From assembly GCF_904846235.1 (NCBI RefSeq), contig NZ_CAJGZN010000015.1, positions 35,102 to 99,101 of the forward strand: DNA of 64,000 bases, written 5' to 3'. The stretch is from Psychrobacter immobilis. Its GTDB lineage: Bacteria; Pseudomonadota; Gammaproteobacteria; Pseudomonadales; Moraxellaceae. The notes beneath the pieces were generated by a model. It was not told where the DNA came from. It made no database searches and was given only the letters and a program-made list of their open reading frames with translations. Shown one piece after another: positions 17,795 through 27,099 of this stretch. Numbering within the stretch: the first letter of the stretch is position 1; every line of letters begins with the position of its first letter. The position numbers were made by a program, and so were the translations under genes.

Positions 17795-18949
17795 CTAAGC
17801 TAACCCTATCGCACCGACAGTTTTTGATTGTTTAACCAATATCAATCCTTGATTTAAGATATTGATGCTGGCATTGATGTCTCGATCATGGGTCTGTAGA
17901 CACCTTGGGCAGTCCCATAATCTATCGCTGAGTTTAAGGTCATCTTTGCCAAGGACATAATCACAGCCTGAGCATGTTTTAGATGACGGATACCATTGGT
18001 CTATTCTCACAAGCGCTTTGTCATACCATTCTGCTTTATAAGCAAGCATAATTGTAAAGACTGACCATGAACTATCGTTAATAGCTTTGGCAAGCTTTCT
18101 GTTTTTAACCATCCCTTTAATGTTCAAGTCCTCTATAGCAATGACATCGTGGTTTTTGATGATATTGAATGAGAGTTTATGTAGAAAATCAAGACGCTGG
18201 TTGGTTATTTTTTCGTAAATCTTCGCGACTTTAGCTTTTTGCTTTTGATAATTACGACTGTCTGACAGCTTACGCTGCTGAGCTTTAGCAACCTCTCTAC
18301 GTTTGGCTAAAATCTTTTGCTCACGCGCAAGCTTGTCTTTCAGCTTCGATAGAAACCTAGGATTAGCAACTTTAGTACTGTCTGATAAGACAATAAAGTT
18401 GGTCAATCCTAAATCAATGCCTATATTAGAATAAGTCTTTGGTAGCGGCTCCACTACTGTTTCAACCAATAGGCTGACAAAGTACTTACCAGATGGGGTT
18501 GCGCTGATAGTGGCACTTTTAATAAGCCCATTAATGCGGCGATGTATTTTTGCTTTGATATGACCAATTTTAGGGAGTTTGACACTGTTATATGTGAGTG
18601 CAACCGTCCCTTTTTGGTTATTAGTGGTGTAGCTGTCTTTGATACCTTTTTTCTTGAATTTAGGGAAGCCTGTGCCTTGTTCGAAAAACTTTTTATAGGC
18701 GCTGCGAAGGTTCTGCTGCACGTTAGCTAACGCTAAGCTATCTACTTCTTTGAGCCATTCAAACTCTTTTTTATACTGAGCAGGGGTGTTGCTTAGAATC
18801 GTTTTATTTGCTTTATAATGATTAACCTTATCAGATAACATCTTATTCCAAATAAAGCGGGTGCATCCAAATGATTTAGCAAAGAATACTTGCTGTTCGT
18901 CATTTGGATATAATCTCACTTTATAAGCTTTTAAGATTTGTTTGGGCAT
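17795..18949 (-). CDS. tnpB: RNA-guided endonuclease TnpB (IS605 OrfB family)
   Basis: 384 residues, the usual size. An N-terminal OrfB helix-turn-helix part (KAYKVRLYPNDEQ) is followed by the RuvC-like nuclease: Asp179 in GIDLGLTNF, Glu273 in IEDLNIKG and Asp357 in HDRDINAS, all present. The zinc ribbon is CSGC (326-329) and CPRC (347-350). All catalytic and zinc residues are intact, so the protein is probably active. TnpB proteins cut DNA guided by an omega RNA made from the element's right end; here that RNA would overlap the 3' end of the gene and run toward 17700. The start at 18949 (MPKQILKAYK) is preferred over 18964. No internal stop or frameshift. Confidence 0.93.
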   Translation of the reverse strand: MPKQILKAYKVRLYPNDEQQVFFAKSFGCTRFIWNKMLSDKVNHYKANKTILSNTPAQYKKEFEWLKEVDSLALANVQQNLRSAYKKFFEQGTGFPKFKKKGIKDSYTTNNQKGTVALTYNSVKLPKIGHIKAKIHRRINGLIKSATISATPSGKYFVSLLVETVVEPLPKTYSNIGIDLGLTNFIVLSDSTKVANPRFLSKLKDKLAREQKILAKRREVAKAQQRKLSDSRNYQKQKAKVAKIYEKITNQRLDFLHKLSFNIIKNHDVIAIEDLNIKGMVKNRKLAKAINDSSWSVFTIMLAYKAEWYDKALVRIDQWYPSSKTCSGCDYVLGKDDLKLSDRLWDCPRCLQTHDRDINASINILNQGLILVKQSKTVGAIGLA

Positions 18950-18999
18950 AAGGTATGATAACATCCTAAGCTATACTAAAAAATAATGATATACTCATC

Positions 19000-19020
19000 C
19001 CTCTACTTTAAAGGTAGAGG
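19000..19020. repeat. Left-end hairpin of the tnpB element
   Basis: CCTCTAC and GTAGAGG with a 7-base centre, 51 bases upstream of the tnpB start, the typical subterminal palindrome of an IS200/IS605 left end. Confidence 0.6.
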
Positions 19021-19135
19021 AATTCTGCACATAGTCATTAAAATCTATTTTAAGGCAAAGTTTGTAGAATCAACCTTAGTTACTGTTTTTAAACACTTTT
19101 TATATTATAAAACTTCTTGAGTCTCTTTGCTATGA

Positions 19136-19816
19136 TTAACTGTTTTTATCAAAGTTCTGCGGATAAAGCGCGCGTGCAGCAACATCGTCAAACTCAGTTT
19201 TGAAATCAATACCTTTAGGAATGTCACGGGCTTTTTGTACCGCTGGACGAGCATTAATGCTATCAAACCAGCGCTTTAGATTTGGATAATTATCCAAGCC
19301 GCCTTCGCCTAGCACGACAGTCGCCTTATCAATCCAGCCCCAAGTAGAAATATCAGCGATTGAGTAGCTATCACCAACCATATATTCACGGCCTTCTAGA
19401 TGCATATCTAGCACTTCATAATGACGCTCGGCCTCACGAAGGTAGCGATTAATCGCATATGGGATTTTCTCTGGTGCTTTATGTCTAAAGTGAACAGACT
19501 GACCAGAAAAAGGGCCCAATCCAGATGCCACAAACATTAGCCATGACAGCATCTCGCTACGATCTTCTGGTTGTCCTGCCAGCTTGCCTGTTTTTTCAGA
19601 AAGATACATCAAGATAGCTGTAGAATCAAATACGCGTTTACCATCATCTTCTAGGGCAGGCGTTTTGCCGTTTGGGTTGATAGCACGGTACTCAGCTGTA
19701 TGCTGCTCACCTTTTAGCGTATCTACTGCTACAAGCTCATAAGGCAGACCAGTTTCTTCAAGAAACAATGCTACTTTCATTGGGTTTGGCGTTTGATGGA
19801 AATAAAATTTAAGCAT
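19136..19816 (-). CDS. Glutathione S-transferase family protein
   Basis: 226 residues with an N-terminal thioredoxin-fold domain (YFHQTPNPMKVALFLEETG, cis-Pro region NGKTPALED, glutathione-binding FDSTAILMYLSEK) and an all-helical C-terminal domain (YSIADISTWGWIDKA with the conserved N-capping box). It probably conjugates or reduces electrophiles with glutathione in the cytoplasm; the substrate is not known. A 16-bp operator-like palindrome lies at 19953-19968, about 140 bases upstream. Without the tnpB insertion the TetR gene would follow about 140 bases after its stop, on the same strand, so GST-tetR was probably one transcript. Confidence 0.88.
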   Translation of the reverse strand: MLKFYFHQTPNPMKVALFLEETGLPYELVAVDTLKGEQHTAEYRAINPNGKTPALEDDGKRVFDSTAILMYLSEKTGKLAGQPEDRSEMLSWLMFVASGLGPFSGQSVHFRHKAPEKIPYAINRYLREAERHYEVLDMHLEGREYMVGDSYSIADISTWGWIDKATVVLGEGGLDNYPNLKRWFDSINARPAVQKARDIPKGIDFKTEFDDVAARALYPQNFDKNS

Positions 19817-19952
19817 AACTTTATCCTATTATATGAAGACAGTCGTCTAATGACTACAAAAGCTGACAACTATAAAAATTGTAATGAGATAACAAAAACA
19901 AGCATCTGATTTGAAGCACATTTTTATTGTCTGACATACACTATAAACACAA

Positions 19953-19968
19953 CTGAACGGTCGTTCAA
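19953..19968. promoter_or_regulatory. TetR-type operator palindrome (site 1, GST promoter)
   Basis: CTGAACGGTCGTTCAA; TGAACG and CGTTCA are exact complements. It lies in the leader of the minus-strand GST gene. Same family as sites 2-7 (TTGA-N8-TCAA). Confidence 0.65.
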
Positions 19969-20209
19969 GTAATGTTATATATTGATATAATAAGCATCAT
20001 ATCAATACTATTTTCTCTACATGCAATGGATGAAGTCGATCAGCTCCATTTCGATAAGTCTTGTTCGTACTACAGAGCCACTAAAGTTAAAAAATATTTT
20101 TATCGTTGTTTTTTCTTACTACTTACACAGTGTTACCTTCTTAAGATATTGATATTAATAGAGTAGTATGAATTAAGCAGAGTAATGTAATTTAGCCATT
20201 ACAATTTAC

Positions 20210-20225
20210 TTGAACGATTACTCAA
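20210..20225. promoter_or_regulatory. TetR-type operator palindrome (site 2)
   Basis: TTGAACGATTACTCAA, in the 594-base gap between the divergent GST and AhpD-like genes. That gap holds no credible gene. Confidence 0.65.
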
Positions 20226-20232
20226 ATAATTA

Positions 20233-20248
20233 TTGAGCGACTGCTCAA
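20233..20248. promoter_or_regulatory. TetR-type operator palindrome (site 3)
   Basis: TTGAGCGACTGCTCAA, 23 bases start to start from site 2, the best palindrome of the set. Confidence 0.7.
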
Positions 20249-20300
20249 TATCATTTATAGTAGTCTCTATTGGCTCGCTTGCTAAGCAAAGTTGCTAATT

Positions 20301-20316
20301 TTGAGTAACTACTCAA
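20301..20316. promoter_or_regulatory. TetR-type operator palindrome (site 4)
   Basis: TTGAGTAACTACTCAA, 68 bases start to start from site 3 and about 95 bases before the AhpD-like gene. Confidence 0.7.
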
Positions 20317-20410
20317 GCCAATAATTAAATGTAAATCAGCGACTGCTTTGAAGCGGGCATGAAAACTCTAAAACACACTAAATCTTAAACCTATTATCAG
20401 GAATTATATT

Positions 20411-20965
20411 ATGACCGAATTTACTCTACACGATAAAGACACAGCCCTAGCAGAAAGCAAAGACTTACTTGATTCTTCTATCAAAGCATTTGGTATGGTA
20501 CCTAACCTACACGCTGTGATGGCTGAAGCGCCTGGTTTGCTTGAAGGCTATCAACAGCTACATCAACTGTTTTTAGACAGTAGCTTTGATGATGAAGAGA
20601 CCACTGTTGTATGGCAAACTATCAACGTTGAGCATGCTTGCCATTACTGTGTGCCTGCGCATACTGGTATTGCTAAGAGCATGAAAGTAGATGACGCTAT
20701 CACTGATGCATTACGTGATGAAACGCCACTACCAACTGAAAAATTGGAAGCATTGCGTACCTTCACACTATCTGTAGTCCGTAATCGTGGTAACGTTGAT
20801 GACAGCGCGGTTCAAGCGTTTTTAGATGCAGGTTACACTAAGCGTCAGATTCTTGAAGTTATCCTTGGTGCTGCTCAAAAAGTAATGAGCAACTACACGA
20901 ACCACATAGCTAACACACCAGTCGACAAACCATTCCAGAAGTTTGAATGGCATAAAGCTGACTAA
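20411..20965 (+). CDS. Carboxymuconolactone decarboxylase / AhpD-like family protein
   Basis: 184 residues of the AhpD-like alkylhydroperoxidase fold, with the family's redox motif in EHACHYCVPAHTG (CxxC plus His three residues on). The following helix reads AITDALRDETPLPTEKLEAL. Such proteins reduce peroxides or act as disulfide reductants; true gamma-carboxymuconolactone decarboxylases lack this CxxC. AGGA precedes the ATG. It is the first of four + strand genes (this one, DsbA/FrnE-like, YghU, peroxiredoxin-like) behind three operator palindromes, which points to an inducible thiol/peroxide defence operon. Confidence 0.85.
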   Translation: MTEFTLHDKDTALAESKDLLDSSIKAFGMVPNLHAVMAEAPGLLEGYQQLHQLFLDSSFDDEETTVVWQTINVEHACHYCVPAHTGIAKSMKVDDAITDALRDETPLPTEKLEALRTFTLSVVRNRGNVDDSAVQAFLDAGYTKRQILEVILGAAQKVMSNYTNHIANTPVDKPFQKFEWHKAD

Positions 20966-21075
20966 TACGTTTTTCAGCTAACGCTGACACAGTCTATTTG
21001 ATGTTTTCATGCTGTTGTTCGAAACATCTTCGGGCAGCAGTTTTTCATTTTAATTCATCGCTAATGAGATATCCT

Positions 21076-21729
21076 ATGGAACAGGTAAAAAAACCCTTAC
21101 AAATAGACATCGTGTCAGACATTGTATGCCCTTGGTGCGCTATCGGTTATAGTCAATTGGCCGAGGCATTAAAACAAACCAACACGCCGCATGAGATTCA
21201 TTGGCATCCATTTGAACTAAATCCTAATACGCCGCACGAAGGACGAAACTATCGTGAGCATATTATGGAGAAGTACGGTACAACTGCTGAAGACGTTAAA
21301 GAGAGCCGAGCTAGAATGACAGCAGCAGGTGCAGAAGCTGGATTTAATTTTCAGTTTACCGATGATTTCCGTACCTACAATACTTTTAATGCGCATCAGT
21401 TGCTGCATTGGGCTGATCAGCAAGGACGTATGCACGACCTAAAACAAGCATTATTCGTTGCACACTTCGTTGATAATAAAAACGTGGCTGACAGTACCGT
21501 ACTGGCAGATGTGGCAGCAGATATCGGACTGGATCGAGCTGAGGTACTTGCGGTCATCGAAGATCAACGCTTTGCCAATGTGATACGTGAAGCCGTACAG
21601 CATTCAAAGCAGCAAGGTGTTCAAAGCGTACCATCGGTTATCTTTAATGGTCGTCATCTGGTGAGCGGCGCACAAGGTGTAGAAAACTACAAAAACATCT
21701 TAAAGCAACTAGCAGACATGCCAGAATAA
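21076..21729 (+). CDS. DsbA family oxidoreductase, FrnE-like
   Basis: 217 residues from the ATG at 21076 (GAGAT in front; a longer frame from 20998 is unlikely). It has a thioredoxin fold with a CPWC active site near residue 20 (IVSDIVCPWCAIGYSQLAEAL), a helical insert, and a C-terminal GVQSVPSVIFNGRHLVSGAQ with the cis-proline loop. There is no signal peptide, so it acts in the cytoplasm, as FrnE-like proteins do. FrnE of Deinococcus is tied to oxidative stress tolerance. It is cotranscribed with the AhpD-like and YghU genes. Confidence 0.86.
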   Translation: MEQVKKPLQIDIVSDIVCPWCAIGYSQLAEALKQTNTPHEIHWHPFELNPNTPHEGRNYREHIMEKYGTTAEDVKESRARMTAAGAEAGFNFQFTDDFRTYNTFNAHQLLHWADQQGRMHDLKQALFVAHFVDNKNVADSTVLADVAADIGLDRAEVLAVIEDQRFANVIREAVQHSKQQGVQSVPSVIFNGRHLVSGAQGVENYKNILKQLADMPE

Positions 21730-21799
21730 AAACAATAAACTGGATCTGATTTACCAATTACACCCTACTGAGCACAGTATATAAAAAGGTATCATCATT

Positions 21800-22687
21800 A
21801 TGTCAAACTCTAATCATTACGAGCCACCCAGCGTCTGGACATGGGATGCAGAAAGCGGTGGTAAGTGGGCAAGTGTCAACCGCCCTATCGCTGGCCCAAC
21901 ACATGAAGCGGATCTACCTCGCGGCAAACATCCGTTACAGATCTACTCAATGGGCACCCCTAATGGCCAAAAAGTCACCATTATGGTTGAAGAGTTATTG
22001 GCATTAGGTGTGACAGACGCTGAGTACGACGCGCACCTTATTCAAATTGGTGAAGGCGGACAGTTCTCATCAGGTTTCGTTGAGCTAAATCCAAACTCAA
22101 AAATCCCTGTACTTTTGGATACAGAGACTGGTAGCCGTGTGTTTGAGAGTGGCGCCATTTTATTCTATCTTGCTGAAAAATTCGGAAAACTACTGCCTAA
22201 AGATGCAGCAGCACGCACTGAAGTCATGAATTGGCTCTTCTGGTTACAAGGCTCTGCCCCTTACTTAGGCGGCGGTTTTGGACATTTCTACTTTTATGCG
22301 CCAGAAAAGTTTGAGTACCCTATCAATCGATTCACGATGGAAGTAAAACGTCAATTAGATGTACTAGAACGTGAGCTTGCAGAAAATCGCTATCTAGGTG
22401 GCAATGAGTATACGATTGCAGATATCGCCACTTGGCCTTGGTATGGCAATCTAATACTAGGTGAAGCATACAATGCAGGAGAATTCCTACAAGTTGAGAG
22501 CTATCCAAATGTACGTCGCTGGGCAACTGAGATTTTAGAGCGTCCTGCTGTGCAACGTGGTCGCAAGGTAAACCGCACTTGGGGTGAACCTGCTGAGCAA
22601 TTACACGAACGTCATGATGCGTCAGACTTTGAGTTAAAAACTCAAGATAAACTAGATGCTCAGACAACTGAAGAATCGAAAAAATAG
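21800..22687 (+). CDS. yghU: Glutathione S-transferase YghU-like (disulfide-bond reductase)
   Basis: 295 residues, closely following E. coli YghU by eye: conserved N-terminal extension (PPSVWTWDAESGGKWA, NRPIAGPTHE), thioredoxin domain GTPNGQKVTIMVEELLALGV, NPNSKIPVLLD, FESGAILFYLAEKFG, then the helical domain with LFWLQGSAPYLGGGFGHFY and the ending EQLHERHDASDFE. YghU-type (Nu-class) GSTs bind two glutathiones or GS-SG and have disulfide reductase activity. It is the third gene of the operon, 70 bases after the DsbA-like gene. Confidence 0.93.
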   Translation: MSNSNHYEPPSVWTWDAESGGKWASVNRPIAGPTHEADLPRGKHPLQIYSMGTPNGQKVTIMVEELLALGVTDAEYDAHLIQIGEGGQFSSGFVELNPNSKIPVLLDTETGSRVFESGAILFYLAEKFGKLLPKDAAARTEVMNWLFWLQGSAPYLGGGFGHFYFYAPEKFEYPINRFTMEVKRQLDVLERELAENRYLGGNEYTIADIATWPWYGNLILGEAYNAGEFLQVESYPNVRRWATEILERPAVQRGRKVNRTWGEPAEQLHERHDASDFELKTQDKLDAQTTEESKK

Positions 22688-22874
22688 ACGCTTTGTCTAT
22701 GATTTACTAGCCTACTTAAATAGTCTTATTGGTCTATTTTAAAGGTAATGTTAATTTTTCCTGTTACTACTTGGGACGACTGTAAACATCCAATACTTTT
22801 GCACTTAAGACTGCTACTGTAAGGCTGTTAAATACCAACTAACCATAAAAATACTATTAAAAAGGATAAGAACT

Positions 22875-23417
22875 ATGTCAACAGATTATGCTCAAAAAAT
22901 TCAAGCCGGTACTACGTTTCCTAAAATGGAAGTACAAGTATTAAACAGTGAAATGACTTCGTTAGGCAAACCTGAAAACGGTCATGACTGGAAACTGGTT
23001 GTTGTATACCGTGGTAAACATTGCCCAATTTGCACAAAATACTTAAATACCTTAGAGACAGTAAAACAGTCTTTCTATGACGTCGGTGTCGATATCATCG
23101 CAGTATCTGCAGACAGTAAAGAGCAGTTAGAAGGTCATCTAGATCAAATAGATGTTAGCTTCCCTATGGCTTATGGTCTGACTATCGAACAGATGAATAC
23201 GCTAGGTCTATACATCTCTGATCCACGTTCAGAAAAAGAAACTGATCATCCTTTCGCTGAGCCTGCTGTGTTCGTTATCAATGCTGAAGGAAAAGTGCAT
23301 ATCGTTGATATCTCAAATGCACCGTTCTCTAGACCAGATCTTGAAGCCTTGGCAAACGGTTTAGCTTTTGTTAGAAATCCAGAAAACAACTACCCTATCC
23401 GTGGTATGCACGGTTAA
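22875..23417 (+). CDS. Peroxiredoxin-like (AhpC/TSA-type redoxin) family protein
   Basis: 180 residues with an AhpC/TSA fold. The active site is YRGKHCPICTKYL, a CxxC instead of the usual PxxxTxxC of peroxiredoxins, placing it in the peroxiredoxin-like YRGxxCPxC group. DIIAVSADSKEQLEGHL and AEPAVFVINAEGKVHIVDIS follow as in the family. Its role may be peroxide or disulfide reduction in the cytoplasm. It is the last gene of the four-gene operon, with a strong terminator behind it. The 187-base gap before it may hold a secondary promoter, but I cannot point to one. Confidence 0.86.
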   Translation: MSTDYAQKIQAGTTFPKMEVQVLNSEMTSLGKPENGHDWKLVVVYRGKHCPICTKYLNTLETVKQSFYDVGVDIIAVSADSKEQLEGHLDQIDVSFPMAYGLTIEQMNTLGLYISDPRSEKETDHPFAEPAVFVINAEGKVHIVDISNAPFSRPDLEALANGLAFVRNPENNYPIRGMHG

Positions 23418-23959
23418 TTGATATAGTAAATATAAAGTGTTGATCCACTCGGTTATTTAGCTGATTACTATCTAATCAGTATCTAACCAGTTAAATTGCA
23501 AAGGGCGTATCGAGATAATTCTTGATACGCCCTTTTTTTATTTATTGATAACCTATCTGCTATCAAACGTAGTCGCTTCATATCTAATTTCATTAATCTT
23601 TGCTCAGTACTAATGTGTGAGTAGCACTGTGAATCTATAAAAAGAGGTTCTAGACGAAACTCATAGACTAGCCAGCATATAAGGGCTATATTTGAACTCA
23701 AAATATCATCTACAAACATGTTACCTTTGAGCAAGCTATATTTCTTTTTTCATCGGTTAGTTTTTATGAATAAAACAGGCTGTCTTTATGGTCTGGTTCG
23801 TATTTCGCTTTGGCAAAATCTTGATATAATTGTACGTTCTAATTCACCAATGCTGTTTATTATTTGTTGTTAACACTCGTACACTGAGATTAATTTCTGC
23901 TAAAATCATGCAGCAACATTATCAATATCTCATCATAGGTATGAGTAAAAGGATTCGAT
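23418..23959. other. Intergenic stretch without a credible gene
   Basis: It holds the operon terminator at 23500-23538 and, near the acyltransferase gene, a TATAAT at 23825-23830 that could be its -10. A short minus-strand frame at 23483-23734 crosses the terminator and is not believed. Confidence 0.6.
23500..23538 (+). terminator. Terminator of the thiol/peroxide defence operon
   Basis: AAAGGGCGTATC and GATACGCCCTTT form a 12-bp stem followed by TTTT. Confidence 0.9.
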
Positions 23960-24928
23960 ATGCGATTGAAATCAATCGTTCAAAAATTACATGAACGCGC
24001 TCCAAAATTGGGCAAAGCTGCCTCACTGACGACAGCAACCAGCGTTATCACTTTTAATAGTATGTTAGCTGGTTTACCTGTCTGGGTAATGGGTGCTACC
24101 AAGGCTATCACCGGTGCTGCCATCGCTGACAAAGCCGTTATCGATGTGACGAACTATTGGATCAATAGCAACAATGCATTGATCGATAACGTATTACCGC
24201 GCAAAGACTGGCGCATTAACCTACCTGACGATGTGCATACCAACGGTAAGTATCTACTGGTAAGCAATCATCAGTCATGGGTTGATACCAGTATCGTGCA
24301 ATATATCAGCGAAAAACGTTTGCCATTGACGCGTTTTTTTACCAAGTTTGAGCTCATATATATCCCTGTCATTGGTCAAGCTTTCTACTTTCTCGACTTT
24401 CCTATGATGCGTCGACATTCCAAAGAAGCCATAGCCAAAAACCCTGCTCTAAAGGGTAAGGATATCGAAGAAGCGAAACGAGCGTGTGCGTTGCTCAAGG
24501 ACAAGCCTTTTACGCTATTGAACTATCTAGAAGGAACTCGCTTCACTCCTAGCAAACATGATAAGCAAGAATCCCCTTATACGCATTTACTTAAGCCACG
24601 CGCTGGCGGGTTATCACTGGCTATGAGTGCATTAGGGGAAGAGATTGATGGGATTTTGGACATGACGATTGTCTACCCTGACGGTGTGCCCACTTATAGC
24701 GATCTATGGAAAGGCAATATCAAACGTTTAGGCGTCGATGTGCGACATATTGAGATACCCAAAGACCTGTTTACTGCGATCAAGAACGGCGGCTATGAAA
24801 CAGATGAAGCGATAAAAGCACAGATGTTTGAATGGGTAGAGCAAATATGGCATCAAAAGGATCAGCTAATCACAGAGATGTTGGCTGACTTTGAGAACAA
24901 AGATGCTATCAAAACAAGTGATCTTTGA
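23960..24928 (+). CDS. Lysophospholipid acyltransferase family protein (YihG-like)
   Basis: 322-residue membrane-associated acyltransferase of the PlsC/LCLAT group, with a hydrophobic N-terminal segment (about residues 22-48), motif I NHQSWVDT, motif II region LTRFFTKFELIYIPVIGQ and motif III YLEGTRFTPSKH. The layout and length match E. coli YihG, a PlsC-like acyl-CoA/ACP-dependent acyltransferase involved in phospholipid acyl composition. AAAGGAT stands 8 bases before the ATG. It is a single gene with its own promoter region. Confidence 0.86.
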   Translation: MRLKSIVQKLHERAPKLGKAASLTTATSVITFNSMLAGLPVWVMGATKAITGAAIADKAVIDVTNYWINSNNALIDNVLPRKDWRINLPDDVHTNGKYLLVSNHQSWVDTSIVQYISEKRLPLTRFFTKFELIYIPVIGQAFYFLDFPMMRRHSKEAIAKNPALKGKDIEEAKRACALLKDKPFTLLNYLEGTRFTPSKHDKQESPYTHLLKPRAGGLSLAMSALGEEIDGILDMTIVYPDGVPTYSDLWKGNIKRLGVDVRHIEIPKDLFTAIKNGGYETDEAIKAQMFEWVEQIWHQKDQLITEMLADFENKDAIKTSDL

Positions 24929-25082
24929 TACTTTTACCTAAAGATACTCATATATAGATAAGAGTTTCTCATAGTGTAGTAAGTTCTAATACAGATAATT
25001 TGGCACCTCATGACTGAAAATTGATGTGCCAAAGTTTTTGATGATGTATGTTTCAATAACTAGCTATTAATAACGAAGTCAT

Positions 25083-25766
25083 TCAAACCTCTTCAATGTC
25101 TAACCCAATGACATGTTTGAGATGACCAGTTTTTAAGTATATGGTTGCGCCCTCCACCCCTACTTTTATTTGTACATTTGCATCTATCGGTAGGCGTATC
25201 CAACTATCCTGCTGATATACATGCTCACCTTCTATTAGCTTGCCTGCTACAACTAATATTTCTGCACCGCCATGAACTGTCTCAGTGAATAATAACTCGC
25301 CTGCATCGATACGCTGTAGACTAACGTGCTCTACCCCATCGGAAAAAAGTGGGCAGACAATACGATTACCTTGTTGTTGCCAATTAGCATCGTCATAAGT
25401 GTCGATAGCCACGTGCTGCGTTTCGTCAGACGACATTTGCCGTAACTTGACGAAAATAACAGCACCTTCATCACTATAAGGCCGATGACCTGAAGACGGT
25501 GGATTACGTAGATACCAACCTGCTGGATAATGAGTGTCATCTGCAGAAAAAGTGCCTGACAATACCAATATCTCTTCGCCGCCTGGATGCAGATGGTGCG
25601 GAAAGTAAGAGTTTGGCGCGTAACGCACAAGACTGGTAGCACGAGCCTTCTCCGCCCCCACACGATCAAGCATGACACGCTCCACACCATTTTGTGGTGA
25701 CTTAATCCATTGATGTGCTTCAGGGGTTAATGAAGCACGTTGTGAAAAATCTGCATTGATAAGCAT
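25083..25766 (-). CDS. Cupin domain protein, ChrR-like (two cupin folds)
   Basis: 227 residues from the ATG at 25766, chosen because GGAG stands 7 bases before it. The first cupin (residues 25-115) has the metal-binding HHLHPGGEEILVLSG, with three His and a Glu typical of ChrR cupins. The second (residues 120-220) carries a degenerate version (VHGGAEILVVAGK). ChrR is an anti-sigma factor with an N-terminal zinc domain, but that domain is absent here and no sigma factor is adjacent, so an enzymatic or sensor role is more likely. Its start is 43 bases after the end of the universal stress protein gene, so the two may form one transcript. Confidence 0.75.
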   Translation of the reverse strand: MLINADFSQRASLTPEAHQWIKSPQNGVERVMLDRVGAEKARATSLVRYAPNSYFPHHLHPGGEEILVLSGTFSADDTHYPAGWYLRNPPSSGHRPYSDEGAVIFVKLRQMSSDETQHVAIDTYDDANWQQQGNRIVCPLFSDGVEHVSLQRIDAGELLFTETVHGGAEILVVAGKLIEGEHVYQQDSWIRLPIDANVQIKVGVEGATIYLKTGHLKHVIGLDIEEV

Positions 25767-25858
25767 AAAGTACTCCAAAGGTATTAAACGATTAGGGCGT
25801 ACCCACAATATAAAACCGAGGACACGCCCTAGACGATAAACACAAATATATGACGTTA

Positions 25859-26722
25859 TTACCGCACTAGAATGACCGGCGATAACGTGCTAGCGATAAT
25901 TTCTGTCGTTGTACTACCAAGAAACAGTTGCTGCCATTTCGAATGTCCGTACGCACCTACGACCATAATGTCGACATTGTTCTCTACCTGAAACTTTAAC
26001 AATCCATCTACTGCATCAGAAGCAGATAAGTGATGTGCTTCAACGACAAATCCAGCATCTTCTAACTGTGCAGCGGCGGCGCTCATACTTTGCTTAGCAA
26101 CGTCGTTATGATTGCCCACCATCACGATGTGACCTTTTAGACCTTTTAATAATGAACTTTTTGACACCATTCGTGCCGCTTTGATAGAGGTTTTACTACC
26201 ATCAAAGGCAATCATATAGGAGCTTGGCTCTTCAAATTTCTCTGAGCAAATCAATATGGGAATATCTGACCCACGAGCGACCGTCTCAATCTGACTACCA
26301 ATATTGATCCGACTGTTCTTATGATCTTCTCCGCGTCGTCCCATCACAATCGCACGATTTTCTTCTTTGAAGTGCTCAATGCTAGGAAGCAGTTTGCCGT
26401 GGCGTTGATAAACGCGAACATTGACATCAGCGAAACTGCTTTGAATATGGCTTTTTGCATCTTGTACCAACGCATTACTATAGCTGTTGACGACTTTTGC
26501 TCTTTGCTCATCCAACTGAGACAACTCTTCTAATAAAAACTGACGGCTGTTTATGCCTATGGCACCTGATAAATCTCGTCTGGTCGATGCCGGTATGTCA
26601 CTGACATGCAACAACCCAACAGGTACGTTTAATTTACTGGCATACCATGCTGCATAGTCACAAACCGATTCAGTCACTGCCGAGCCGTCAATACAGGCTA
26701 AAATGTGCTGTGATGTTGTCAT
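25859..26722 (-). CDS. Universal stress protein, tandem UspA domains
   Basis: 287 residues with two UspA domains (about 1-145 and 150-287). Both carry an intact ATP-binding motif G-x2-G-x9-G-S/T: GRRGEDHKNSRINIGS in the first and GAYGHSKWQQLFLGST in the second. The first begins HILACIDGSAVTESVCDYA. The arrangement resembles the UspE-type tandem proteins. Its role is stress resistance in the cytoplasm; the effectors are unknown. Confidence 0.9.
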   Translation of the reverse strand: MTTSQHILACIDGSAVTESVCDYAAWYASKLNVPVGLLHVSDIPASTRRDLSGAIGINSRQFLLEELSQLDEQRAKVVNSYSNALVQDAKSHIQSSFADVNVRVYQRHGKLLPSIEHFKEENRAIVMGRRGEDHKNSRINIGSQIETVARGSDIPILICSEKFEEPSSYMIAFDGSKTSIKAARMVSKSSLLKGLKGHIVMVGNHNDVAKQSMSAAAAQLEDAGFVVEAHHLSASDAVDGLLKFQVENNVDIMVVGAYGHSKWQQLFLGSTTTEIIASTLSPVILVR

Positions 26723-27099
26723 AATCTGTCCTTAAATTTAATTATTTAATCCTATACAGCTTGTTAGATCTGACCAAGCTATGCTCTTTGGCTTATGTTC
26801 TCTGACTGGGGTATGTTTCATTTACCTTATAATAGTTATTTTTCAAAAATTATCTTATTAAGTAAATTTATCCCTTCATTTGATAATAACCAATTTACAC
26901 GGCTTCATCCAGCGATGTGTGCGACCCTTTTGCAATAATTGCAATTTGTTACTGACAGCATTGTATATGGCTTACCGCAGACTGAAATTTAGCTATATAT
27001 AAAGTCTTACCATCGTCTGACCACATGCGCTAGGAAAGTTTGCTACAATGTATTTTTTAGCATTTATGATTTCGGTAACGTTATTTAGGTGATTGGATT
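26723..27099. other. Intergenic region between divergent usp-like and yaiL-like genes
   Basis: AT-rich, no gene. A TACAAT at 27044-27049 could be the -10 of the YaiL-like gene; I see no good -35. Nothing else recognised. Confidence 0.5.

Larger units (their letters stand above)
17705..19030 (-). mobile_element. IS200/IS605-type element carrying only tnpB (IS1341-like)
   Basis: About 1.3 kb holding a single tnpB. Subterminal imperfect palindromes mark the ends: a left-end hairpin CCTCTAC-TTTAAAG-GTAGAGG (19000-19020) upstream of tnpB and a right-end hairpin CTACCT-TGCTTAT-AGGTAG (17714-17732) behind it. The two share the CCTCTACCT core when read on the minus strand. There is no tnpA transposase, no terminal inverted repeat and no target duplication, as expected for this family. 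Exact tips are uncertain by roughly 15 bases. Confidence 0.75.

Noticed and set aside
19972..20166. 64-residue + strand frame in the GST/AhpD-like intergenic region
   Set aside because: It lies in an AT-rich regulatory gap close to operator palindromes, has no ribosome site and no recognisable family.
23483..23734. 83-residue minus-strand frame behind the peroxiredoxin-like gene
   Set aside because: It runs through the operon terminator and has no family features.
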